DNA of 60,000 bases from the NCBI RefSeq assembly GCF_008831285.2, contig NC_045150.1, positions 15,375,362 to 15,435,361 of the forward strand. The letters run 5' to 3'. The stretch comes from Nymphaea colorata. Lineage: Eukaryota; Streptophyta; Magnoliopsida; Nymphaeales; Nymphaeaceae. Position numbers and translations under genes: made by a program. Positions 49,201-57,119 of this stretch are shown here, piece after piece (the stretch's first letter is position 1; every line of letters begins with the position of its first letter). A model generated the notes under the pieces. It ran no database searches, was not told the DNA's origin, and was given only the letters and a program-made list of their open reading frames with translations.

Positions 49201-49694
49201 TAGATAGTGGATATTTCTATGCATGATGTTGACATGATGTTGAGTTCAAGCATGGGTGGCATCTCTGTTCTTCTTTATGATAACCGTATCTTGAATTTTC
49301 TGCCTTCATCTGGGATAGTGCCGATTTTGTTTTTTAAGGTTATCCTTAGAATCGTTCCTGACAATTAACACTCTTAAATGTACAAACCACTATGCTGTTT
49401 CAGTCATTGATTTTATCAATTGTTTCAGTCCTCATGGAAATGGTATATGATTGCAGGTCCTTGTTAGTGTTATATATGTGATCAGTCCTGTGGACATTCT
49501 TCCAGAAGGTGCCCTCTTAGTAACGAGGCTCTTTTGTTATATGAAAATGTCGACTCTGAAAAAACGTTTATTTTCCTGCAGGAATCCTGGGTATTATTGG
49601 TCTTCTTGACGACTGCCTTATCGTGTTGATTGTTTTCCTTCATCTTTGTACCATGTATCGTTCAGCACTTGTATCCCGGCATGGAGGGGCATGA
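29477..49694 (+). CDS. RNF170-like: RNF170-like RING/DUF1232 E3 ubiquitin ligase, five coding exons over 20 kb
   Basis: Exons: 29477-29567, 41133-41332, 49003-49104, 49457-49508, 49582-49694. Together they encode 185 residues plus a stop, with all GT-AG introns and consistent phases (1,0,0,1). The RING finger (residues 10-52) uses C10, C13, C25, H27, C30, C33, C49 and C52, with the family block CSHWFCGACILRVWHHGS split by intron 1. A linker ending EARQVIEEVEKYNRSFGG follows. The C-terminal DUF1232 region, about 124-170, has VIYVISPVDILPEGILGIIG and LLDDCLIVLIVFLHL, two likely membrane segments. In animals RNF170 is an ER-membrane ligase acting on inositol-trisphosphate receptors; the plant substrate is unknown. 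Intron 1 is 11.6 kb and intron 2 is 7.7 kb, both full of transposons. No lesion is visible in the coding frame, so the gene looks functional. Splicing has no transcript support here. Confidence 0.92.
29570..31040. other. 5' part of RNF170-like intron 1, no gene
   Basis: Intronic AT-rich sequence with no supported gene or complete element. A 62-codon frame at 30534-30722 contains CGPPCCSCVP but has no family match that I recognise. Confidence 0.4.
31050..31590 (-). pseudogene. Short hAT-like N-terminal (BED-type finger) relic
   Basis: Minus-strand translation gives MFFCDKRLKGGLQRITMHID and WLKNA, resembling the FCxKxxxGGIxRMKxHL part of BED fingers in hAT transposases. In a shifted frame it continues HPDVHERIIKGFKVITYRST then KGIIDNPNPHG. 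The first zinc-binding Cys is F, and there are frameshifts. This is suggestive but short. Confidence 0.4.
31600..33716. other. Intronic interval with minor repeats
   Basis: No gene. Contains an (AT)n run at about 32784-32815 followed by CACACA at 32816-32840, a CACCTAGGCTGC-type repeat block at about 32840-32945 related to those near 1.0 and 4.5 kb, and short TATA and GTGT runs near 33283-33310 and 33595-33625. Confidence 0.5.
33717..33724 (+). repeat. Left 8-bp TSD of the hAT element
   Basis: GCTGGAGG immediately before CAATGTTGTA; identical to 39185-39192. Confidence 0.93.
34800..35637 (-). pseudogene. hAT transposase DUF659 to central segment
   Basis: Intact frame from ITDNAANYRAARD through CVNLML, TRFATNVLTVQSVMKQRTPL, DSDDRPSIGYLYEAMDKAKE, IDKRWTGQLHQPLHAAAYYI and NPAIRFSP, to a GTAAAT donor at 34799. 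Confidence 0.85.
35638..36871 (+). mobile_element. hAT-like element carrying a captured methionine gamma-lyase fragment (Pack-hAT)
   Basis: Flanked by an identical 8-bp duplication TCTGTAAT (35630-35637 and 36872-36879) that comes from the transposase FITDN codons. The left end is CTATGTCACATAGGCACGGG; the right end read inward is CTCTGTAACACGGGTACTCC. Both subterminal regions are rich in GGGTACGGG/GTACCC words. The 1234-bp interior holds no transposase. Its GC-rich centre is a truncated host gene in plus orientation. The same terminal type (CTATGTCACATGGG) recurs at 39224 and 49.9-50.1 kb. The insertion splits the hAT transposase gene. Confidence 0.9.
35997..36580 (+). pseudogene. MGL: Methionine gamma-lyase 5' fragment captured by a transposon
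   Basis: From ATG 35997 it reads MAAEAVTATSTILPLVGKKR, then an in-frame TAG at codon 52 (36150-36152). It continues LASVRHEFEEHGGVNMSIET, after a frameshift FTVMEPKTMRRMFVGELGPD, then HFNPTVLNLGRQMAALEGTE and AAYCTA. This order matches plant methionine gamma-lyase, a PLP enzyme that cleaves methionine to methanethiol. Only about the first 190 residues are present, so the PLP lysine is missing. At least three frameshifts are visible (near 36219, 36308 and 36453). The match stops where GTGAGAGGTGAG begins at 36581, looking like an exon-intron border, so genomic DNA was probably captured. A CT-rich leader (35940-35996) came with it. The fragment is far richer in GC than its surroundings. Confidence 0.88.
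37027..37786. mobile_element. Non-autonomous hAT of the same family, nested in the transposase gene
   Basis: Starts CAATGTTATCCGTATCG; the right end read inward is CAATGTTATAAAAGGCGTAG. It is flanked by the 8-bp duplication CCTTTAGG (37019-37026 and 37787-37794), which restores the transposase codons YCPKG when one copy is removed. Its left 170 bp is an array of CGTATCGTACGATACG palindromes like the right end of the host element. Its right end shares CGTATCGGTCGGG and CGTAACGTATCGTAA-like words with the host's left end. It is therefore inverted relative to the host. The interior is AT-rich and non-coding. Confidence 0.92.
37031..37196. repeat. Subterminal CGTATCGTACGATACG array
   Basis: Repeated CGTATCGTACGATACGG, TCGTATGATACGTATCGTAT and TACGATACGTA words, many perfect palindromes. 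Spacing is irregular. Possible transposase-binding sites by analogy with subterminal repeats of Ac-type elements. Confidence 0.85.
37795..38688 (-). pseudogene. hAT transposase 5' exon segment
   Basis: Open from ATG 38688. Encodes the BED zinc finger, an acidic segment EDEEKEEEAYENIDDDKDD and a Gly/Arg-rich segment, then the first part of DUF659. The frame is intact up to the nested insertion at 37794. Confidence 0.88.
39050..39175. repeat. Subterminal CGTATCGTACGATACG array of the outer hAT element
   Basis: CCCGTATCGCACGATACG, GCGATACAGGAACGATAC, GGTGTATCGTACCGTATT and ACGTATCGTACGATACGG occur in close succession just inside the right end. Confidence 0.85.
39185..39192 (+). repeat. Right 8-bp TSD of the hAT element
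   Basis: GCTGGAGG immediately after TACAACACTG. Confidence 0.93.
39224..39952. mobile_element. CTATGTCACATGGG-type hAT-like MITE (possibly two overlapping copies)
   Basis: The left edge CTATGTCACATGGGTGCGG (39224) faces the right edge TACCCATGTGACTTAG ending 39924. A second candidate right edge CCATGTGACATAAG ends 39952. An internal AAGTGACATGGGTACTTT at about 39496 looks like another end, suggesting nested copies. The terminal type is that of the MGL-carrying element. No clean 8-bp duplication was found for either pairing. Confidence 0.55.
39755..39824. repeat. (AT)n microsatellite
   Basis: About 70 bp of alternating T and A inside the MITE at 39.2-39.95 kb. Confidence 0.95.
40245..40304. 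repeat. (CA)n microsatellite
   Basis: CA dinucleotide run interrupted once by CT, preceded by a CT run (40224-40243) and followed by ATATAT. Confidence 0.93.
41133..41332 (+). CDS. RNF170-like coding exon 2
   Basis: Follows TTTTCCAG. It completes the RING with ACILRVWHHGSVLQACKCPI and CRR, then encodes the helical linker ending SLSLIQ. Donor GTATCC. Confidence 0.92.
41335..42997. other. 5' part of RNF170-like intron 2, no gene
   Basis: AT-rich intronic DNA with no supported feature up to the left LTR of the antisense retrotransposon. Confidence 0.45.
42998..43272 (-). repeat. 3' LTR of the Ty3/gypsy element
   Basis: 275 bp, co-linear with 48232-48520: GCTCTAAA(C/T)CC, AGTAAAGGAATAGAAATTA, ACGTGACCCTTAAA(T/C)AGGGT, GGTTCCAA(A/G)T(A/G)GTCC and CTAGTCTGC. 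The minus-strand start is CGCAG instead of TGCAG, so one terminal base is mutated. Confidence 0.82.
43409..44248 (-). pseudogene. Integrase core and C-terminal domain of the Ty3/gypsy element
   Basis: 44248-43844 encodes SITSDHDTRFMSHFWKSLWS, FSSAYHPQTDSQIEVVNCTL and PQAKFAYNNSVTQST: the second catalytic Asp (SDHD), and Glu in QIEVVN where most elements have TERVN. 43615-43409 in another frame gives NAYLLELSKDWSISPIFNGV and DLFPYCEPF, the C-terminal module. A frameshift separates them. No complete chromodomain is seen after it. Confidence 0.85.
44930..45110 (-). pseudogene. RNase H / RT connection fragment
   Basis: Minus-strand frame gives VECDASKISIGTRFNQNRRP then IAFFSEKLT, then HQYSTYDLEFYAVIQASRYW and HHYL. 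This is the start of the Ty3/gypsy RNase H domain (ECDAS motif). Confidence 0.75.
45700..45850 (-). pseudogene. Gag CCHC zinc knuckle of the Ty3/gypsy element
   Basis: Minus-strand frame gives SLHCFRCQEFGHVQSKCP with intact C-x2-C-x4-H-x4-C spacing, then NKKSAPVEPNVELSTYEDED. This is the nucleocapsid knuckle of a Ty3/gypsy gag. The surrounding frames are broken. Confidence 0.82.
48216..48228 (-). other. Primer binding site (tRNA-Met type)
   Basis: Three bases inside the 5' LTR; two mismatches to the canonical TGGTATCAGAGCA. Confidence 0.7.
48232..48520 (-). repeat. 5' LTR of the Ty3/gypsy element
   Basis: 289 bp. On the minus strand it starts TGCAGACTAGTGGATC and ends AACACTACGTCA. Contains GGGTCACG-type words and an AAATAAAATAAAATAAAATA stretch (plus strand) absent from the other LTR. 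Confidence 0.82.
49003..49104 (+). CDS. RNF170-like coding exon 3
   Basis: Follows ATTCCCCTAG. Encodes RIRDMPFLLRRLMRELLDPR and SLPLVFKARMIFS, the start of the DUF1232 region. Donor GTTAAG. Confidence 0.9.
49457..49508 (+). CDS. RNF170-like coding exon 4
   Basis: A 52-bp exon after ATTGCAG. Encodes VLVSVIYVISPVDILPE plus one base of Gly. Donor GTGCCC. Confidence 0.9.
49582..49694 (+). CDS. RNF170-like coding exon 5 (terminal coding)
   Basis: Follows TTTCCTGCAG. Encodes ILGIIGLLDDCLIVLIVFLH then LCTMYRSALVSRHGGA and stops at TGA 49692-49694. A GTAATTT donor-like site at about 49746 suggests the 3' UTR may itself be spliced. Confidence 0.9.
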
Positions 49695-49909
49695 CCTTAC
49701 TTTGTCCGGGGATATCAGATATCTTCTAGACAATATTAGCTTTCAGGTAATTTCCTATGCTACACCCACGGTCAAGAGTTATTCAAATTTTAGTTTAGTT
49801 ATTTCTTATTGTCACTGATTAAGTAGTTTCATATGATTGGTATTTTATTGTCGGTCATTACTATTAGAAATTACAGCATACTTCTTGTGCCATGAAGTAA
49901 AAAGGTACA

Positions 49910-50132
49910 CCCTAAATCACACAGGTGCTTCATTTTGGCTGCCACACCTGTGTCAATGTGACCCAGGTATGGGTGTGGATGCAGCAAAATACTATAAAAC
50001 TGGAAAAGGTCTAGTCAACTGCATCCCACAGCTAATGTCAACCCAGCTGTGGATGTGGGAGTGGATGCAGCAAAAAACTGTAAAACTGAAAAAGGTTCTG
50101 TTAACTGCATCCCACATCTATGTGACATAGGG
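49910..50132. mobile_element. CCCTATGTCACA-type MITE with internal duplication
   Basis: The left edge is CCCTAAATCACACAGGTG; the right edge read inward is CCCTATGTCACATAGATG. The two match as an imperfect inverted repeat and resemble the ends at 35638 and 39224. The inside is a tandem duplication of about 86 bp (49975-50060 and 50061-50125), each copy starting GTGGATGCAGCAAAA and containing CAACTGCATCCCACA or a variant. No TSD was identified. Confidence 0.6.
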
Positions 50133-50825
50133 TATAATTTCTTTTATGTATATATTGCAAAATTTTAAATTCTCCGAGTTTTACATAATAATTCGTTATT
50201 TTGTCCTTTGATGTAGTTAGTGGTACTTTAATTTGCAGTTAGCAGCAGAGAAGATCAACAAACTGTTGCTTTGGAAAATATAGCCCTTCTCTGACGCTCA
50301 TCCTTGTATGAAAGATAAATATAGTCTGTCTGATGATTATTTAAAACCGTATTTTTCAAAATATCTCGAATATAACGTGTTGCTGGGACAAAGATGATGG
50401 GGCAAATGAAATCCATTGATTTGCGCAGACTCATGCAGAAGTTAATTTGATTCCTGAAAAGTTTCTTTTCTTTCCTTTCATTTGAGAGGTTCCAGAAAGC
50501 CTGACAAGAATGACCTGAATATTCAAGATCAGGACGTGCTGTTAGACTGTGTTTGATACCCAGCTATGGGCGTCCAAGAATGTGGATCCACTGGATTGAA
50601 AATCTATTATTCAGATTGAATTGAAAAAGGAATATTCTGTTGACGTGTGATTATAAAAGAAAAATTAAATCATGTTCAAGAGGAACAGTAATCTTTTGTT
50701 TTTAATTACTTACCAGTATTACAGTCAGTTTTTGCACATGCTTTGTCACCTGCTGTGTCAAAGTTGTCTGCAAACTTGGCCTGTTTGATGCTCCTTGATG
50801 TCATGGTCGTCTAATTGACAACAAT

Positions 50826-50849
50826 CTCTCTCTCTCTCTCTCTCTCTCT
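50826..50849. repeat. (CT)n microsatellite
   Basis: CT run of about 24 bp. Confidence 0.92.
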
Positions 50850-52471
50850 ATCCGCATGTGCAGCTTTTCCAGCTCTGAGTGTGTAGTATTTTTCACAAAT
50901 CTAACTGCACAGACGGATATGAAATGTTTAAACCTATTGCATTGAAAAAAATTGTAAAAAGTGGATATGTGGTACAAAATTAATGGCTTTGGTTTTCTCC
51001 ATGAAATTTAATCTAGGCATCAGATTGTCATGCTTTTTGTTTTTCATTCCTATATTTTCAAACACTCTGCATCTATCTATGTTGTTAAATTTGTTAAATA
51101 GAACTTAAAATGCGGGGAGGGCAAAATTGGAGCCATGTGCATTCTATATATTGCTTGATTTTTCTTTTCATGCTTCTGAATGATGGTATATAAGAACTGG
51201 AAACCTGGGACAGGCCTCTAATTTTAGTTTGGAATTGCAGGTTTGTCTCCTCTGACACAAGCATCTCTTCTTATTTGGTCAAACTTTTGTAACTTCTCAG
51301 TTGTGTTGAAGGCGAGAAGATTGTGCAGGAATAAATTTTGGGGTTCTTGGCAGTCTAATGTGATACAGTCAGAGCCAGTTTTTTTCCCCGTTTCTTTTTG
51401 GGTCATTTGTCTCCTCCCGTCGGTAGCCCTTCCCTCAAAGTCAACAAGAAACGCTGTTCATAGTTGGGGGTTCGTCCATGTTGTACCTAAGTGGATATTG
51501 GGCTTATACATGCGTAGAATGTGCAGAAAAGTAGGTACAGATTTGCATTGTTTTCTGCATCATTTTGTACTATAAGGACAATATTCACATATATCTCATA
51601 ATAAGCTTTGCTGCAAATTTCATTTTGTATTTGTCTGTTAACTCTATATTATCTTTGTGCTTTCATGATAAAGTTCATCTTTTACGTGTCATCTACATTT
51701 ATTTTTTAATGGCAACAACCTATCATGTATCATCCTACATTTTTTGTGTAACAGTTGGGTCTTGGTACCCGGCAGGTTTGCGGTGGATGATTACATGATA
51801 GAATTGCCCACGATAGGTTTGATTCGGTTCTGTGAATAAGTCGATAATAAGTTTGTGAAAATGTTCCGTTTCGACAAGTAACTGCTCAATAATTTTGTGA
51901 GAATGTTCCCTTACGTTGTAGAGCATGAAAAACATGATCACAGCTAAAACCATGAAAACTTTCATAATGTTAAGCAGGCCAAAAGCACTGTATATCTTGA
52001 GAATTAGGGCACTAAAATGGCACAAATCATATATTGAAGTTGGAGCGTCTTGATTTGAACAGTTAGAGCTAGTGAGGTAAAACTGAGGCGCATCAGTTGC
52101 TGGCTGAACAGATACATGTTTAATGGCTTATTTATGGGAGATGGCATTATGGATTGTACTTTTCTCATGCCAAGATGCGATCTTATGCGCTATTAATTTT
52201 TCCGGACAATATGTGCTATTAATTTTACGAAGATTTGGGTTGTTCTGCCTCTCTCAGGTTGGGCGAAACGTTTGGGCTGCTTCAAGTGCTTCAACATCTT
52301 GCAAATCACAATCAAATAATTCCAGGCCTCATCTTTACTGATTAAATACCACATTACGCGTACAAGGTTTAATATGCAAAATGTTGGAGTAAATGAAGAA
52401 GGATTGAATTATGCACGGATTAAATTCTGTATCTTTAGCCTTGTATCAGAGGGATATCTATATATATATGT

Positions 52472-52971
52472 TTATGGTAGACCAATTAAGCGTGGCCTTC
52501 TGCGCATGCTTTTCCTTCTTGTCACCTTGATCTTGTGAATGACGGCTCCTTCCCTTGTGTCTCTCCTACAAATTGATCTTCTCCCTCTTGCATGGTCTGC
52601 GTGCATGTAAATCTCCACTGTCTTTTGGTGCCTCCTCGGCCGCAGCGACCTCTGAAAATGAAGCTTCCTACGCTCCCTGGTCCTTCCAGAGTCCAAGTTT
52701 TCAAAACGGAAATCCCTTCCTCTCTCTGAATAAGCAAACTGGTTCCCATTGTAACTCTCGCATTCTCCAATCTCTATTTCATCCTCAACACTCTCTATTT
52801 CTTGGACCCTCTTCATTCGCTTCACTCTTGCCATCTTGTCACGTAAGATCAAGCAACAGTACTCCAATGTTGAGCAGCAAGACGTGAAGAATGACCATAT
52901 CATTTCACAGATATTTCGGCAGACGCAGTCGACTATTCCCACTTTGTAGAGAAGGTATAAGAACAGCATTA
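52472..52971 (-). CDS. Coding exon 3 of the membrane protein
   Basis: Acceptor TTCTGCAG before TAATGCTG. Open for 166 codons to the stop at 52474-52472. Includes the second half of the membrane span, the CVCRNIC Cys cluster and the basic tail. Confidence 0.82.
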
Positions 52972-55637
52972 CTGCAGAACGAGTGGGCAACTAAAAGTTA
53001 AAATTATTCAGTAGACAATAGGTAAGTAGGTAACGAGAATTTTGGTAGAGTTACTCACTGAGGTATGTAAGGGCAAGGACCATTACAAGTTTCACAATAT
53101 TGACAATGCAAAAATGGTCGATGTAGCAGATCAGATCCCATGTTACACCACATACTGAACTGACAAACATTTAATATCAATTGATAATCAAGTTAGATTT
53201 TTTCAAAATACAGTTGAAGGCACAAAAGCTTATAGTGAGTTCCATAACAACCGACATGAAAAGGAATTTATGCATGCTAGCATAACAGACCTCATTTTGC
53301 ATCACATAATGAATTGCCAAAAATTCAACATCAGTTGGTGCTTACTTAGGCTGACAACGTTGCTTGAAAGTGCATATCGTGAACTGAGAATAAGCACTAT
53401 ACCACAAAGGCATGGAAAAAGAATTTCTGCATGAAGATATGTGTTCATGTTCTCTTTCATGTTGGGCAACAGATAGTCTTTTTGGGCACAACATCAATTC
53501 AACAGGTTTAAAGTTCAATAGAGAAACTAAACATGGAAGCAACCTAAAATCGCCCTAGAACTTTTACATGTACGAGGAACAGATCAATGAGACCAACACA
53601 TATAAGACATCATGACTACCAAAATAACAACTACACTTAAAGCCATCCTTTTTATTTGACACTAAAATTCCTATTGCAACTGCTATCTTGGGAGGACCAT
53701 TTATTCCAACACTAAAGCAGCAAAACCAGCATCTCTACTATCAGTATCCAGTGTCCGATATCTTCTTTGGCAAGACCACCATAATAACCAACATTGTCAC
53801 TGTTTAACCATTTTATTCAATTCCTGGACTATCATGATCTTTCTTTCATTAATAACGAAAGCTAAAATTATCACCACTTCATCCACCCAACCCCTCTCTT
53901 CATCTAGAAACCACCAAAAGTTCTAGTCAACCTTTTAACAGCAAAACCACCATTCAAGCCATGTGTGATTTTCATCTTCCATATGACCTGTTTTCCTGCA
54001 GTTGTCAGTTAACTGTTCATTTTCGTCAATGCCAGAGTACTGCTGGCAATGCTTGGTTTTTAGAAAAATAAATCTTTTTATAGGAAAAAAGCATAATGAG
54101 AGAAAGTGGGAGAGCCAGTTGTTTCACTAAAATGGTTCTTGAATGAGGCACCTACCATTTAAAAACTGATATAAGAGTAGTCTGAATGAAGTAATATGTT
54201 AGAAGTTTGGCTATACAAAAAGGTTTGCTAAATCTATGATTGTTTATGGAATTCCCATTTTCTGACAGTTTTCATCATTTGTCACACATTGTTTATCATC
54301 TAATTTTGGACAAAAATGACATGCATAGCACTTTGGATATACGAAGAATTTTTTCAGTTCTATGATTGTTTCACAGAAATGCTCGTTTCTTCTGATTTTG
54401 GGCAACAGTTTTATAAGCATAAGTATACACTACCGTGTTTCTCCAAGCCTTTTGGGAAATCCCTTGATCTCTCTTTCACTTTGCTTCAATTCTATGGGTT
54501 GACACTCGCCAACTAAAGAACCAAAATTACGTGGGCTCAAAATCATGTAGCAGCTTTTTATAACTTACACCTCTCGCCACAGTTATGTATCAGAGCTTTT
54601 GACTGTCCCTAATCAAGAATTCTGTCCTAAGATCGGGGGTTATTCAAATTTTCCCTCTTGTACTACAGGATGCTTCTCGCTTTTAGGAGATTGTTATACA
54701 GGCATCTGTTTCTTTGTTAGGTTAGTTGAAATACTATTTCACACAATTAGGAAATTTCTGAGCAGGAATATGGATAAAGGGCATATGAAAAGAAACATAA
54801 AAGCCTCAGAATGAATATGCCATATATGTGAAACCTATACAGTACGAAACTCTCCATCTGCAGTTTCCCTTTCTGGTGTTGTGAACCTGTGGTGCACTCA
54901 CTCTCATGATTGTTTAATTTTGAGATAGAAAGATACTAATGGTTACTTCACATTTTCTTCGTTAGTAATCAATGCTGAGGTAAAGCGTTTACCTGATCAA
55001 GTTAAGCACCAAACCTCTAGCTAAATGGGATTTGAAAATCCATTGAATGCACTGATGCACCTTTGTCCCCTTCATCTCACTTTACTACAAAAGCATTTGC
55101 TTCCAGACACATTAGATTTGCAAGTACCGCTTGGTAATTGAACCACTCTTTCTTTTTAGTAATCAATAAAAGGACCTTGTAGAGTCTTGCCTAAGCTCGC
55201 TAACTTGAAACTACTTTATAAGCCTTTGCAAGTATGGATACCAGTCAACAAATTTTTTAGCAGAAATTTCATGAGGCTTGCCTGCTGGCCTTGCAGTCAT
55301 CAATAACAAAAAATGACGAATCCACAAACAACAGTATCACATCAAAGATTAAAAATCTAAGAAGCATCAAAGGATTTACAAGCAATTCAGAACATGTTTT
55401 CTCAAGAAATATACAATAAAGTTAAGCTCAAAATACGAGACCCAGTCAAGTGTCCGAACAAATTTGTTGTAAAGACTTCAGGATTATTTTTAAACATTAA
55501 AATTATCTCACTTGCTAACAAGGTGCTTGGTAAGCTTACCTGCATGATTTTCCTTTGATGAAATCAAGTGGTGATTGGAACAAGTTACCAATAGCGTCAC
55601 CAAAACCAGTGAAAAAGGAGCTAAAAATATTCCCCAT
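52472..55637 (-). CDS. Plant Cys-rich single-span membrane protein of unknown function, three exons
   Basis: Exons 55637-55540, 53159-53059 and 52971-52472, joined with GT-AG introns of 2380 and 87 bp and consistent phases, encode 232 residues. The N-terminus MGNIFSSFFTGFGDAIGNLF has the MGxxxS look of a myristoylation site. Then come QSPLDFIKGKSCSSVCGVTW and DLICYIDHFCIVNIV, a Cys-rich segment. A strongly hydrophobic span follows at about 51-75 (VNIVKLVMVLALTYLIMLFL), then VGIVDCVCRNICEMIWSFF with more Cys, a basic KMARVKRMKR patch and an Arg-rich hydrophilic tail ending RRRPRLIGLP. I recall plant proteins of this layout, annotated only as uncharacterised. Membrane attachment is inferred; function is unknown. 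The second exon boundary decides between two frames; TGCAG before TAATGC keeps the long open frame. It converges with the RNF170-like gene. Confidence 0.82.
53059..53159 (-). CDS. Coding exon 2 of the membrane protein
   Basis: Acceptor GTCAG before TTCAGTATG. Encodes SVCGVTWDLICYIDHFCIVN then IVKLVMVLALTYL; donor GTGAGT. Confidence 0.8.
53160..55539. other. Intron 1 of the membrane-protein gene
   Basis: 2.4-kb AT-rich intron with no supported element. Several isolated short frames on both strands show no domain. Confidence 0.6.
55540..55637 (-). CDS. Coding exon 1 of the membrane protein
   Basis: ATG at 55637-55635. Encodes 32 residues plus two bases; donor GTAAGC follows TCATGCAG. Confidence 0.82.
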
Positions 55638-55675
55638 TATTGCAAAGCTTGTTGTTGAACGTTCTTCATGACCAT
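55637..55675 (-). promoter_or_regulatory. 12-codon upstream ORF overlapping the main start
   Basis: On the minus strand ATG 55675 opens MVMKNVQQQALQ and stops at TAA (55639-55637). The last A of that stop is the first A of the main ATG (TAATG). If transcribed, ribosomes would have to reinitiate or skip it, so it could dampen translation of the membrane protein. Confidence 0.6.
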
Positions 55676-57110
55676 TTTGAATTTCTAACTTCTAGATGGG
55701 TGACATTGTGACCTCTTCACCTTACAAGAAGTCATTCCTGCCGGAAAATAAAGACGGCACAAGAAAATTTCAGAAAATATTGCAACATTGTTTGATGAAA
55801 GAAGACATGAGCTTGGAAGATGCAGATTAACTTGGTCAATATAACAACAGGACAATAAAGTTAGAGGCAAACTAACTTCCCTATGTTTTGGCTTTCCTTT
55901 GTCCAGGATTTAAATTTTCAAGCAAGTTACACTACAACTTATCGAAGCAACATAGGTTTTCCGTGAAAGATAGGCTATTGATGAAAAAATGAAAATATTG
56001 TGATTATGCGTATATAGAGCAGAGGAAACCTTCTCCCTTTGCGCTCCGATTGTCTAGAACGCGCACATTACTGTGGCTATCTCAAGATATATTGGAAAGA
56101 AATTGAAGGGAAGTGTTTACTCATAATTATCAAGGAAAGTCTCTCGTTTTACGGCATGTAGATAAGATAAAGCAACCAGAATTGTACTCCCAACTACAAA
56201 CTAACCAATATAACAAAACCAACTGAATCTCAAATTTTGCTGCCCTCTCTCTAATTCTCTATCAGTAATTTCTGGCACGTAAATATACTAGTACAAGGTT
56301 TTTACCGCTACAAATATAACATCAAACAGTGGTGAAGAGATCCAATAAATTGCATGCAATGAGAGGAATTGAAAAATCAAATGCACCAAATGCAGAATTT
56401 CGCTATGGAAGTATCTAACTCTATGATGGATCGCTTCATGCTTTAACGACGGAAAAGCAATATTAGAAAGAATTGCCATTTTACTGGAAGAGAAAAAGAG
56501 AGAGAGAGAGAGAGAGGCGCTGAGGGCTTACAAAACTGGTGCCATGATGGAACCGACGAGATGCGGCAACGAGATTCTGAAATTTTTTGAATAGGGAGAG
56601 GCGACGTTCTCTCTCTCTCTCCGGATCGAGGCCAAGTGAAATGAATCGGGTTTGTATTGGATAAGAGTTCTCACGTGTACCCCAACTAGCGGAGTTGTAC
56701 ATAAGGATCTCTTCATATGGGCAGAACATTTTCCAAAGGTTGAGCAACGTCGTCACCTAGAATTGTTTGCATGTGGTTCTTTGTATCAAAATTTTCATCA
56801 GTTCAAAGCAGAAGCAAACTACGTTATGCGTTACTTGTGAAACCCCTCATTCTTAAAACTGATAATTTCTCCAATCTGGCTGGGAAGGTTATTGGGACTC
56901 TTGAGCCATTAATCTAATAATAACTACCATTCTTAAGCACTTGATTTGCTGATCAAGGATAACTTAAGTTTACCTTTCGCTTTAATTCCCACAAATTAAA
57001 TTGGCGAATTATATGTGATGACAGAGGAAACGGAGAATCAGCTGATGGCTGCTATTCTTACTTCAGTATTGTTTATAAACCACCAATCACTTACGTCTTC
57101 CTTTATTTGT
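55676..57110. other. Upstream region of the membrane-protein gene
   Basis: Probably contains the 5' UTR and promoter. A GA run (56490-56516; CT on the gene strand) lies in a purine/pyrimidine-rich patch typical of plant leaders. Around 56545 the minus strand has ATGGCACCAGTTTT followed by GTAAGC, which could be a leader exon donor. The transcription start is not determined. 56700-57110 shows nothing recognisable. Confidence 0.35.
56490..56517. repeat. (GA)n microsatellite
   Basis: GA run of about 26 bp. Confidence 0.92.
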
Positions 57111-57119
57111 GGGGAGTAT

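Larger units (their letters stand above)
49695..52471. other. Intergenic region between convergent genes
   Basis: Contains the 3' UTR of the RNF170-like gene (end not defined), a small repeat element at 49910-50132, a (CT)n run at 50826-50848, and a 96-codon minus-strand frame at 51735-52025 discussed separately. No other gene is supported. Confidence 0.5.
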
